From assembly GCA_963978905.1 (NCBI GenBank), contig OZ022257.1, forward strand, positions 40,558,203 through 40,622,202: a DNA stretch of 64,000 nt, read 5' to 3'. The notes under the pieces are model-generated. The model did not search any database, had not been told where the DNA came from, and was given only the letters and a program-made list of their open reading frames with translations. Shown here piece by piece: positions 1 through 10,457 of this stretch. Position numbers and translations under genes: made by a program. Origin of the DNA: Trichostrongylus colubriformis (Eukaryota; Nematoda; Chromadorea; Rhabditida; Trichostrongylidae). Numbering within the stretch: position 1 is the first letter of the stretch; each line of letters starts with the position of its first letter.

Positions 1-128
1 TAATAATTGATATATCACTGAATGGGGGGAAGGAACACCACCTGCGCTGCAAATAGAGTGGTCAACGAGGAAATGAATAGTTACGATACTTGAAATGTGT
101 TCTCTATTGTTCTCATTCTTGTACTCAA

Positions 129-676
129 TTAAAGGCATCATTAGGGGAAAGTCGGACGAAAAGTAAGAGAAGTAGTGCATATGAAAGTCGAGATGCCTAG
201 TAACAGGACAGTGAAGAAACAACGGATGGAAATGGCCAAAAACCCGAGGAGTAGGAACCCCATTCCACTGTTGATTCTCGACGCGGACGACCTGTCCGTC
301 AAGAGGGGGTAGTCTGATCTTGTTTTCCATTGGCATGTTCCCAAGTAAACACAAGGGAATGTTTGGAAATACGACAGCATCTACTTTTTGGAGTGAGCTT
401 TAAGCTAAAACTGCGGAAGCGCGCTGCAAAACCTCAGATCCTTGGCCGCTCCCACCCCAGTCAATCGGGAATACGTCATCGGGAGGCGGGACCGCTGTGT
501 CCAAGAGGCGGAACCGCTGCATGGTTGCGGCGTTTTGCAGGATTCCTACAGCTTAGAGGAGCGCTTTTTCACCGGGATTTCGCCACAGATGGCCTACTTA
601 GGCCCAGGACTACCATGTGAGTGACTTCTTGTACGGATTGCTCCATTATCGCCTTACCCCTAATGCTGTCTTTAAG
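129..676. repeat. Miniature inverted-repeat element, family A (TTAAAGGCACCGG-type ends)
   Basis: The left end reads TTAAAGGCATCATTAGGGG and the right end reads CCCCTAATGCTGTCTTTAA, an imperfect inverted pair. The inner motif 'gtatgaaagtagaggtgctcag' (here diverged, near 175-205) recurs at 42.5, 51.3 and (inverted) 31.86 kb. The ORFs inside are short, differ between copies and show no domain, so I treat the block as non-coding. Boundaries are good to a few bases. Confidence 0.6.
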
Positions 677-1479
677 TATGCAAGATAACTAACTAACTCG
701 TTTCGGTACAGTGAACGATCAGTTTTTACCGCTGCATTCACGGGTAAATTGGAGTAAATTATTGGGTGCATCAGAAATTCGCTGTAGTACCCTTAATCCA
801 TAAAGTGTACTGTTATACGGTAAGACATTTACAAAATTACTGTAGATCACTTCGCACCTCACCTAGCACCTCTTAGCCTTGTCTTTGGAGTGATCTTTTC
901 GATTGTTTGTAGTGACCATTGGCCTCTTCTCCACTGACTCATTTTACGATAAGTAATCGATCCATTGAAATGCATAATTATAATTACTGCAGGAAGGTCA
1001 AATGTAGTAATAGGGCTGGAGCTGAAGATAAACATGCCAGACGCTGGGGAGGTAATGCTGGTGGGGAAAAGGAGCAGAATATGAAACACGAGGCAATATG
1101 TGAACAGAGGGTTCTGGAATGGGGATGAGGCCGTGTATGACGGGGAAGGTGCCAAAGTGGCGCGACAGGATGAAGAAGAGAAAAGTATGTAAGCTAGAAA
1201 CATTGGAAGAGCGATATGAGGGATTTTGGAGAACAAACCATGCTGCTGTGGGACGTAATACACGTAAAATGCGGTTGTGCAGGGGCTGTGTAAGTGGAGG
1301 AACCCAAAGCCGTAAATGGTCGTGAAAGTCTGGAAACATGTTCATGTGATGTCAACACCTGTGAATTGTGCTTAGAATGTCCTCATCGCCTGTGCACGAC
1401 CTTCAAAAAAGCGGTAGGTCAACAAGAAATGACTGTGTCAAGTACACGTGTGAGAGGTCATGCCCTGTGAATGTATTGC
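677..1479. other. Intergenic stretch, nothing recognised
   Basis: I see no splice-consistent exon, RNA gene or clear inverted repeat here. The ORFs on both strands (859-1345) overlap each other and lack any motif. Confidence 0.5.
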
Positions 1480-1922
1480 TTTAAAGGAATCGTCCACGGA
1501 AAATGAGTTTTTGTATTACCCATATATTTATGTTGTATTTGCCTAATGTTGGCCTCATACAAAATTTCACGTGAAAAATGTGAATCTGGCTGAGATACAG
1601 CACCACAAAGTGCGGTCCAGGTGGGCGGGGCCTCCGTGTAAAAGCCTCGTCCCGTCGTTAACAGTCCCACTCTCCGTTGGGAACGGAGAGTGGGACTGTT
1701 TACGTAACCCTCTGTTCCTTCAATGCGTCTCCGCCACGGCGGACGACGGGACGAGGCTTTCACACGGAGGCCCCGCCCACCTGGACCACACTTTGTGGTG
1801 CTGTATCTCAGCCAGATTCACATTTTTTCGCGTGAAATTTTGCATGAGGCCAACATTAGGCAAATACAACATAAATATATGGGTAACACAAAAACTCATT
1901 TTCCGAGGACGATTCCTTTAAA
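1480..1922. repeat. Near-perfect foldback element (snap-back palindrome)
   Basis: The ends TTTAAAGGAATCGTCC and its complement GGACGATTCCTTTAAA bound two arms of about 200 bp each. The arms meet near 1661-1697, where 'cagtcccactctccgtt' faces its complement with almost no spacer. Matching interior blocks include GGTGGGCGGGGCCTCCGTGT and its complement. The ORFs in both directions are mirror images of the palindrome, not genes. A diverged relative lies at 24217-24575. Confidence 0.8.
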
Positions 1923-2334
1923 GGCAAGTGAGGTGTTTATTCACTCCTGATGTATTGATTAGCTTCAACAAAATATTTTTAGGGTGCGTAGCGCGATTAT
2001 GGTTACTGATAACAAACTTGGAAATCTGGCTTGTCTCAAAGAGGTTTTACTGCGAACTACGAATTAATTTTTATTTATTCATTTTCACCTCTCCCCTTTT
2101 CCATGTGCATTACTTTTTACTCCAAACAGTCCGTGCGAGCAATGAAGAGAGTCTCCCCGCAGGGTGGGCAAGGAGGTGCGATGCGACGTACAGTAATCCT
2201 GTAATTACCCAACCGTATACCTACCGTATACTTCATGGACTGAAAACCTTCACTCCTGCAGAGTATGGAGCCGGCCTAATGCATCGAAAAAAGGAGCGAA
2301 AAGCGGTTAGTACTGCTGCAGCACCCTGTCCTAG

Positions 2335-2381
2335 TTCGTACGCTGAAAAAAGGGCTACCCCTCTTTTCAGCGTACGAACTT
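2335..2381. repeat. Short palindrome in otherwise featureless DNA
   Basis: 'gttcgtacgctgaaaa' and its complement 'ttttcagcgtacgaac' flank a short loop. It could form a hairpin of about 20 bp. I see nothing else in 1923-2773. Confidence 0.5.
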
Positions 2382-2773
2382 TGTTGTACCTGACGATAAG
2401 TTGTTGAACAATTCTGCTCAGAATATTCAAGTGAAGAAAGCCTGCACTGACAAGCGTATCAATCCCAAATAGCTAAAGTTGTGTCTCAGCAATGTTTGAA
2501 AAGTATACTGTCGGAGCTCGTTTGGTCTGCGGTAGGGCCGTGTCTCAAGCATCTGACAACACTGACTGTTCCGAAGTAATGAGATATTAAATATGTGGTT
2601 CGATTATGATTGTGAAGGTTTCATGAAGTTCTTGTCGAGTAGGTTGAAGTAACAGCATTTTGAGAAAAATGACGCGGCAGAAAAGGTGCTGCAACATTTG
2701 TGGATCATCCTGAACAAGACGTTTCCAGCACCTGGTATATAGGAGGGTGGAAATCTACAAATTGAAAGAATAG

Positions 2774-3453
2774 TATTAGGTCTATGCAGAATAAATGGCC
2801 AAAACGGACTACTTTTCTCAAAACGCCATAACTTCGCTCAGACACAACTTTATTTGTCGAAATAAAAACCATTACACAACCTTGCCAACGATCTGGTAAA
2901 GAAAATATGCATTCATGATCAAATTCAGTATTGCGAAAATCAATGAAGTCAACGATGGCATAACATGCATCGTTTCGGCGAACTCCTTCTGACCCAGGTT
3001 TGCATCGAGAACCGGGAAAAAGTGGTAATTCGTCAGAGATAGGTCTGAGGAATAAGGGGGTGAGGGAGAGTCTCGATCAGTTTCTGCCGGGTGACTTGCG
3101 AAGTGTGGGGTATTGCGTTGTTTTGCGCACCCAGTAAAAAAATGATGCAGTTAGGCATCGAGCCTCTCCCTCACCCCTCCCCCTTATTCCCCAGACCTAT
3201 CCCTGACAGATTACCACTTTTTCCGGGTTCCCGATGCAAACCTGCGGCAGAAAAATTATGCACGGTAAAAATGCCATTCTTGACTTCATTGATTCTCGCA
3301 ATCCAGAATTTGATCGTGATGGTACATTTTCCTTACCAGATCGTTGGCAAAATTCTGTAGATTCGAATGGTTTTTATTTCGACAAATAAAATTGTGTCTG
3401 AGCGAAGTTATGGCCAATTACGTTTCGGCCATTTATTCTGCATACACCTAATA
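2774..3453. repeat. Foldback element with ~290 bp arms
   Basis: The left arm starts TATTAGGTCTATGCAGAATA and the right arm ends with the diverged complement TATTCTGCATACACCTAATA. The arms stay alignable inward past 'cgacaaataaaa' and 'ccttattcc', leaving a centre near 3075-3155. There is no transposase-like ORF. Confidence 0.7.
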
Positions 3454-3497
3454 TTTAGCCTGATCGAATTAAGATGCGTCCTTATTTGAACGTAATG

Positions 3498-4016
3498 TCA
3501 TGATAATTCAATTATCATAAAAAGACTATCAGAAAATAGCACTGATACCAAAACTGGCTTGGGTGACTTCCATTTACTCGTCTGTGGCTGCACAATATGG
3601 TCATATTTGCCCATGTCTGATGATAAACTCACATCACCAGAAGCCAGGCGTACGTTCAAGACTGGTTTACTCATAGCGGGTAGGAAAGGAACTATTCGCT
3701 CCCTAGGTAAACTGAATCTTTCAGCTCTGATTGACTCATTTGTGACCACCGATCCACACAGTACTCGTCCATTGCACAGTTCTACATCACCAGATTCACC
3801 GAGGTTTGTTATTGATTGATTATGGTAACCACCAGTACAGCCTCCAAAAGACCTTAGACATCGAAAAGCATCACAAGGGAGCACAGGCAAATAACCTGGC
3901 TCAATTGGGAATCGAACTATCGTCTGTTTTTCGGACAGCTCCATGTCCATTATACAACCGAAGGCATTTACAGCATTTTCGAGTCGCGCGAGTCGTACCA
4001 ATCTCCTGAATCAATT
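3498..4016 (-). CDS. Unidentified open reading frame, possible retroelement or gene fragment
   Basis: This is the longest uninterrupted frame in the first 7 kb: about 170 codons, open from a TGA at its 5' side to a stop at 3498. The product has cysteine-rich stretches (PCDAFRC, GGCTGG, ELCNGRVLC) and a hydrophobic C-terminal tail (SVLFSDSLFMIIEL). I recognise no family. It lies between two foldback elements, so a fragment of a larger mobile element is as likely as a host exon. Its start is uncertain: the first plausible codon is not an ATG. It may also be a chance frame. Confidence 0.25.
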
Positions 4017-4161
4017 GATCGATATGCCATCGCCTGAAACTCAGGCTCTGGGCAACACTTTACGAGCAGTCCGTCATATTAAGCCGGCTAAAATGTGATA
4101 GTCAGTCTTAATGAATGATGTGTATGTAATCTTCCGTGACCTTGATAGAAGCATCTCACAA

Positions 4162-5495
4162 GGAAGGCCCATCAGGTCATGGTGAGCTTTTTCAAAACGG
4201 TTTTTTGCATTTTATAGGGTCACATACATGAAGCAAAAAACCGGTCTCAAATTCGGCTAAATGGTTTTGGGGGGCCCAGAAAATGAGTGACAAAAGTTGC
4301 TCAAAAAGAAGCAATTTTGACCAGTTTGCTGCAATGCTTTCCAGCTGCGGCGTTCAGTATATGCATATCAGAAGACTGTCTTCAAACCTACGCCGAAACC
4401 ACTGCGATCTCGTTCAAAAATGTAGAATCACTTATGGTAACTGCTAAACGAAGCAAAGAAAGCTGATAGCGGATGCACAGGTTAGCATGCTTGCAGTGGT
4501 TGATTGGCCGAATGGATAGTGGGACGGACTGGCATATGGCACGGTGGTGGGGTATTTGTGGTTCAAGTCCTCTCGACGTTTTCGCTTTTGCATTTTCTTA
4601 ATTTTCTTTGTGCAGCGCTGTACTATTTGCGCACATGCAGAATGACTACAATTTTCGTCGCTGGTGCACGAAAGTGACCTCATGTACAAGCTTCCAGTGG
4701 TCAACGTGTTTGGACACTTCGGCGCCCCTAGCACGCTTGGCAGACATTTTCGTGCGAAACTAGTGTGATATTCGTGCTCAGGAGACTCGACTAGCCCGAT
4801 ATACAAAATACTATCCAAATTGAGATTTTGACCCAAACTCGAGACAGTGGGGTGGACAGGGCATACAGTCACTGCACTACTTGTACAGACGAACAACTCA
4901 CAGCCTCGATTAAATGCAATCGAGCATGTGCAGAAACAACACATTCCAAGTTAGCTGCACCTAGCAACACCATGCGAAGGCAAAGGATAGCAAATGTTTC
5001 CTCATATCGGGCGAGCTCCTTTCGTTGAGTGCTCTTTACTATGGCAGTAGCAGTACTATTGGTCGTCCAATTTTCCGAGTTTGGGACCAAATCGCGATTA
5101 GGCTGAAAACTTGTTATCTAGGATAGTTCGACCCCCTGAGCATGAATATCACACGTACTTTGCAGGAAAACGCCTAGTTCCCATGTTATGAGCGTTGGCT
5201 GGTCCAATCCAATCATTCGCTTAGTACGCAAAAATACTGGAGATAGAGGTTCCCTGGTAGAATAAAAATTGATTTTGCACATATTCTGCACGTATGGTCC
5301 TACATGAGCACAAATGGATGAAAACTAGAAAAATGCAAAAATTTGTCCTCAGCGGGGACCGAACCATCAACTATTTTCTGGGCCCCCCAAAACCATTTAG
5401 CCAAATTTGAGACCGGTTTTTTGCTTCATGTATGTGACCCCATAAAATGCAAAAAACCGTTTTGAGAAAGCTCACCATGACCTGATGGGCCTTCC
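4162..5495. repeat. 1.33 kb inverted-repeat element with ~125 bp TIRs
   Basis: The left TIR starts GGAAGGCCCATCAGGTCATG and the right TIR ends with its complement at 5495. The arms continue through a matched AAAACGGTTTTTTGCATTTTAT block and GGGGGGCCCAGAAAAT. No transposase frame is visible, so this is probably a non-autonomous DNA transposon. The interior holds a tRNA-like segment, listed separately. Confidence 0.75.
4490..4583 (+). other. tRNA-like sequence (possible SINE head or tRNA pseudogene)
   Basis: TGGCCGAATGG resembles a Pol III A box and GGTTCAAGTCC resembles a B box. They are separated by about 55 bases that include GACGGACTGGC, reminiscent of a serine/leucine tRNA D-arm and anticodon stem. 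The acceptor and T stems do not pair cleanly, so this is not a functional tRNA. A second B-box-like GGTTCGGTCCCC lies on the minus strand near 5365-5385. Confidence 0.35.
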
Positions 5496-5779
5496 GTGTC
5501 AGAAAGCAGGAGATAGAGAGGGGCAGGGTAGCTGGTTTATAAATATGGCCCCTCTTTTATGTGCGTTACTTCTTTGCGTCTCTCTCAGTCTATCGGTAGG
5601 TTCGGAGGTTTCGTAACATACAATCCACCAACTTTGTGTATCGGTTTGTTTGTAGGTTTATCTGCGGGTTTGGTGGTATGTCTGTCCATCCGCGAGTGAT
5701 TGTGATTTGACGAATGATAGAGCACAGCAATTGCTTCAAAGACAGTGATAGGGGTGATGTGGGTGATGAGGAATCACTA

Positions 5780-5910
5780 AGGCCACGGTCATACTTTGCG
5801 CATTGACGCTGGCACCGGCGGTACAGGGGTTAAGTGACGCCGTCAACGGCGACAGGCACATAATTGACGCCAGTGCCGGCGTCAATGCGCAAAGTATGAC
5901 CCCTGCCTAA
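5780..5910. repeat. GC-rich miniature inverted-repeat element, family B (GGCC..GTCATACTTTGCGC ends)
   Basis: The left end is GGCCACGGTCATACTTTGCG and the right end is the complement CGCAAAGTATGACCCCTGCC. The interior repeats TTGACGCCGGC-type words. Relatives lie at 9849-10205, 10289-10457, 25640-25779, 46128-46470, 47204-47535 and 49775-49950. It is too short to code. Confidence 0.75.
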
Positions 5911-7466
5911 AAGATGTTATTCTCTTGAAAATTAGGGATCTAGGAAGCCTATCTACGGAGAAATCCCCCGTGAAAAAAAGCACCTCTGAGTTGTGGTGGA
6001 AGCGGCTTTTTTAGATACAGCGCTTTTGTTATCCCGACCCGCCTCCTAGGGTTGACTTTGCCGAAGAATGACTGAGGAGTAGAGTAATGGGCATGATAGC
6101 AGTGTGATACCAATCGCATCATATCAAAGCCGTATTAATCGAAATGACGTGGTGCTTGACGGGTCAGCTTTCGTGGTGAAAACGACCACCCGGTCAGTAT
6201 CAAAGATTGGAATGGAATGCAATTGAACTACCCTCACCACTGCCTTTGTGTATAGAGAAACTGATGGGTGTTGGAGTAACACTGTCACCATTTATATCAT
6301 CATGATAGCACCTCCTACTTCTATAAATACCCATTTCGTAATCTCCTGTTATTCTGCGGTGCGCTAACGTTGCACTAGGTGTCAGCACACTGAGAATCCC
6401 AGTCTGAGATGACATGCCGTATGTTGTCAGAGGAGCAGTGCCGTTTGAACTGGACCGATCAAAGAGTGGATTATTGAGTAAAAGAAAACGACTGCTTTTT
6501 TTGTGCATTTTTTATGAACAAGTCATGGCCGTCTTGGACAGCTATCAACTGTAAATATGACCAATAAATGAGCTATCATATTGTGCGCAGATGGCCGAAA
6601 ACGAATATTAGGTATCCCCATCATTGAGAGAGGGGAGGGGTATGATAGCAGAACCCCGATCCCTTTTACTAATGAGTGTCCACTAGATGATATCATCAAT
6701 AGATAAGTTCATCCGCATAACTGTAAATTGGATGAAGTTATAAGCCATCGTTGCCGAGCCACATCTCTGAGAAACTGTTGTTAACATCACCTTATATGTA
6801 CGTATATAGCACTCTGCATCAATGTCGTGCTACGCGCGAGGTACACCGCGTAGCTAAAACTGGTATCCTTCTATCATATAAATCACCAACGTTGCGCATC
6901 TGTTTGTCAGTATATCGGTCGGTTTGTCGGTATATTTGTCCGTCAAGTGAGTGGTTGTAATAAGATGACAGCGAATATCGACCGCTCAGTGCAAGAAGGA
7001 ATACGTGATGTTGGAGCATAGGGCCATGTATCATTGTGATAGCACCTCCACCTACATAAACGTCTACTCAATGCACTCGCAGCCATACTGCGAGGTTCGG
7101 CGTCGCAGTAGATGTCAGCACAGTAGGGAAGCAGAAATGAGATGTTTGTCGGGAAGGGGGAGGGGGACGGTAGGGTTAGGCTGGACCTGTTGAAGTTATG
7201 AGAAACTAAATACATGAAAGCAATAACAAATCTTCTAAGAAGTCATAGTTAACTCAGTCGGTCATGTATTATGCGCAGAGGAACGGAACGGGTAGTGGAC
7301 TACAGCAATAAGGGACTAAAGGGAGCTATGTGCGCATTCTGAGAGATCTCTAAGGGGCCAATTCGCACGCACAAGCGCACATTTTTGTCTAACAATAAGA
7401 TATAGCGGAGACAAGAAGAATTACTTTTCCTTCCCACGCTTAGGCTAAAATGGCTTTAGCGAGATG
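5911..7466. other. Repeat-derived intergenic stretch without a gene
   Basis: Bases about 6030-6250 match 35750-36115 (shared 'ctttgccgaa', 'gattggaatg', 'accactgcctt'), so both are copies of one dispersed repeat. Bases about 6800-6950 carry 'cgcgaggtacac', 'cgtagctaaaa' and 'ggtcggtttgtcgg' words that recur near 5600, 8690, 18250 and 19130. I see no exon with usable splice sites. Confidence 0.5.
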
Positions 7467-7477
7467 CCCCCCCCCCC
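7467..7477. repeat. Poly(C) homopolymer, 11 bases
   Basis: An uninterrupted run of 11 C followed by ACCCC. It marks the point where similarity to the non-LTR endonuclease ends. It is one of seven C/G runs of 10 bases or more in the window. Confidence 0.9.
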
Positions 7478-7489
7478 ACCCCCTCAATG

Positions 7490-8569
7490 CGATAGCACAC
7501 TGTGTTCCATCCTTGGAGGTGTTATTTTCAGTGTGCAGATCAGCGGTCGATGTTGTGTGGCGACTGTTTTGTAGGCTATTACCTTCGCGTCTGTGACAAG
7601 CCCTTGGTCTCTCTGTCTGACAAGAATGAAGTCGATCTGTGTTCTGGTTTTCCCGCTGTGGAATGTTATGAGATGAGAGTCACGCTTCCGAAATTTCGTG
7701 TTTACGATTGTAAGACTGTGCGAGTTTGCGTACTCGAGAATTCGTTCGCCGTCTTCGTTACGTGACCCGTAGCCGAAGCCACCGTGACACTATAGCCATC
7801 CTTCGTGGCACCATGTGCCCATTAAGATCTCCCGCGACAATAGTAGCGTCCTCTGATGGTATTTCGGCTGTCTTCTCGTCGAGCCGGTTCCAGAATTTAA
7901 ATTTAACTGAGTCAGAGCAGCCAGTTTGTGGGGCAAGAAGAAGTATGCAGAGAAGAAATGATAACGTTTCTGTTCGACAACGAAGATAATTTTCATCAAA
8001 CGGTCATCATATCATTCAACGCCTGCGATTGTGTCACGAAAACGGTCCCTGACGTTAATACCGACACCGCCGTTAAGAGGCTTAGGACCGCCACAGATAA
8101 TGGCTATGAATCCACGGCCAAGTTTCCTTGACTTGTTACTCGACCATCTCGTTTCTTGCACTGCGCATATGTCGACACGTCGCCTTTCTGAAGCCTCCGC
8201 CGGCTCGCACGAACGGCCTGTCAGTGATCTGACATTCAACGTTGCGATGCGCGTCTTCCAAGCGTTATCAATCATTTGGACTAGCTCAGTTGCCCTTCGA
8301 TGCCGTCCTTGCACCGGTGACCCTCGCATATTTCTCAAACTTGCCGGGGTTTGCAAGTGCGCGTCGGTTCTCGCGAACGCCGTAGCAATTCTACGAATTC
8401 CATTGGGTGGCATCAAACCATTTGATGTGACGGGGTGTTCGTAGACCGCCCTGTCACGAAGGCCTGTCGTCTGCATCGACTGTCCGCGTTCAGCTCGGCC
8501 CGCTGCGAAGCGAGCAGTGTCCAGTGGCACCACTTGGAGGCGCGGGCGTCGCCACCTGTTCGGTCGCAC
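7490..8569 (-). pseudogene. RTE-like non-LTR retrotransposon, 5' apurinic endonuclease part, frame-broken
   Basis: Reading the minus strand from 8569, the product is the APE-type endonuclease of an RTE-like LINE. The motifs appear in order: RIATLNVRSLTG (first strand and Asn), AVQETRW (metal-binding Glu), GPKPLNGGVGI, VEQKRYHFFSAY, then AGDLNGH (catalytic Asp/Asn), GFGYGSRNEDGERILEYA, TQIDFILVR and finally QHRPLICTL near 7515. At least two frame changes are needed, near 7995 and 7785, and one in-frame stop lies between 8012 and 7990, so it cannot make a protein. Similarity stops at the poly(C) run and no reverse transcriptase follows. The copy is therefore truncated at its 3' side, the opposite of ordinary LINE 5' truncation. 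Family knowledge: APE nicks the target DNA for target-primed reverse transcription. Confidence 0.75.
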
Positions 8570-8889
8570 TAATAAATGTCCTAAATGTCTTTCTTATAAA
8601 TGTGAATATGTAAAATTTATGGCCATCTTCGCCTAGCACAGCGCTGAGTAAATCCTGTTGACATTATCTCATGCGTATAAAACTGCACACCAATGCCGTG
8701 TGGCGCGCGAGGTACACTGCATAGCTAAAAGTGGTAGCAATATGAGGGGTTTTATGACTAGTTATGTTATTCTAGAACTGTTCACTGAATTACTGTTAAT
8801 ACACTCTAAAAGGTGCCGAAACACCAGCACATGGGAAGGGCGCGTAACATACGTAGGAAGAATAAAGCATGTTTGTTGAATGTCGCCGC

Positions 8890-9770
8890 TTCTCTTTCAG
8901 AGATGTCATTTGCTATGGTTCCGTCTTCAAGAAGATCGCTTTTGATGACGTGCCTGCATCATTTCCTTGAGAACTCTCGTAGCAAACTCTGAACTCTGCA
9001 CCTTTTCTTATCAAGTGGGCTACTGACCTTCTCAACACGTACCCATATCATCACTGCCATTGACTGCTAACTCTCAGCGAATAGTTGTCTTTGGAAGTTC
9101 ACTTTCACGCTCGAGTTGCGATGTTCGCACCATCCAAGTGAGTCCCGGCGCATGTCCATCTGAAGTCGTCATTTCGGCGGCGTTCAGCTGCCTTTCGTGG
9201 TACTTCGTTATGAGCCAGTATTAACTGTAGAACATCTTAGGTATTATAACTGCCCTGTACACTCTTCCACTTAAGTCCCGAAGCATTATCGCTAGGAAAG
9301 GGTTTTGATAAAATCCGTCTGTTCTATCAGTGCTGAACTATCTGAGCCATTACTGTCTGGTCCACCAAACCTTTATCTATCAAAATGTTCCACAGGTATC
9401 GGAAGTTCTGGACCCTCTCAATGCTTTTCTCATGACGTTCCACGATCGACGACGTGCATTGAAGATCGGAAGCATGATCTTTCTGATTTTATGCAAAATT
9501 GAAGGCCGTTCTTTGCCAGCTCGCCGGACGTTATGCACTTTCGCCTGAGATTCTCCTCAGTTTTCTGCTATAAGGACAATGTAGCCTCGCAGAGGATGGT
9601 CCTAATGGCTGCTTCGAGGAATAAGTAGCACTCGTCATTTTCAACTTCGGGATAGCAGTTCGACGTGCGTCCATAACACATTGGATTCGAGAGCGTGATC
9701 CTTTCGACTCTGTTCAATTGCAAGCCGTCCTCTCCAGCACTTACGGCCATTTCCGCACTTTCGTAGAAGC
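8890..9770 (-). pseudogene. Non-LTR retrotransposon, reverse-transcriptase C-terminal fragment, heavily decayed
   Basis: On the minus strand the remnants include GEDGLQLN (near 9725), ELAKNGLQ, IERVQNFRYL with DKGLVDQ (near 9400-9350; compare the usual 'FRYLGS' segment), GRVYRAVIIPKMFYS, and KYHERQLNAAEM followed by WTCAGTHLD (near 9200-9130). These match the order of the post-catalytic RT region of RTE-type LINEs. Stops and frame changes are frequent. The fragment has the same orientation as the endonuclease piece at 7490-8569, but it lies upstream of it in the sense direction. The two are therefore not one collinear element. Confidence 0.6.
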
Positions 9771-9848
9771 TTTAAGGGATTGCACTACCGCCAAGACAAC
9801 CAAATGCGCTTGATGCATTTCCGCTGTGGAAAAGGTTGACATATTCGG

Positions 9849-10205
9849 CCGCTGTCATACTTTGCGCATTGACGCCGGCACCGCCGACGCCGGCGTCAAT
9901 AATGTGTCTGCCGCAGTCAACGGCTGCACTCGGTGGCGCGCTCCGATTGCAAAACTCTTGACCCACTCACACTACAGCATGGTGAACGTTGCCGCTTCGA
10001 ATTCTGGCACAGTGCCAAGATCGAAGCGGCCACAATCACCATATTGGCTTAGTGCTAGGATTCGAAACGACTACGATTTCCATGCTGTAGTGTGACTGGG
10101 TCAAGAATTCTGCAAACGGAGCGCTCTACCGTGTGCCGCCGTTGACGTTGGCAGGCACATGATTTCCGGCGGTGCCGGAGTCAATGTGCAAAGAATGACA
10201 GCGGC
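9849..10205. repeat. Family B element carrying a nested palindromic insert (9949-10117)
   Basis: The outer ends are GGCCGCTGTCATACTTTGCG and AATGACAGCGGCC. Inside, 'cttgacccactcacactaca' faces 'tgtagtgtgactgggtcaag', a second inverted repeat. The same inner palindrome at the same relative place is seen in the copies at 46128-46470 and 47204-47535. The compound structure therefore moved as a unit. Confidence 0.7.
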
Positions 10206-10288
10206 CTTCTACAATATTGTTTGCCCTGGCTTCTATCCTAAAGGCACAAAACTTGATTCCTATCGCTTTTTCACTCGCTTCCAAAATC

Positions 10289-10457
10289 TATGGCCGCGGT
10301 CATACTTTGCAGTGCCGGCAGCAGGACGTGACTGCGTTTCCGCGTATGGCACTCTGCCTCGTTGCCTGCGACATCTCTGCACCTCCCCCGTGCCACTCTT
10401 CCTCGCTGCTGTGAACGCAGCCGCGCCCTGCCGGCGTTGAGTATGACCGCGGCCTAA
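10289..10457. repeat. Family B miniature element, simple form
   Basis: The ends are ATGGCCGCGGTCATACTTTG and GAGTATGACCGCGGCCTA, with no inner insert. ORFs crossing it on both strands are reflections of the GC-rich repeat. Confidence 0.7.

Noticed and set aside
859..1345. Overlapping ORFs on the minus strand and a facing plus-strand ORF
   Set aside because: They overlap each other in different frames, lack motifs and splice context, and are no longer than expected in this composition.
1458..1950. Several ORFs of 75-116 codons on both strands
   Set aside because: They are mirror images generated by the near-perfect palindrome; the plus- and minus-strand products repeat the same words.
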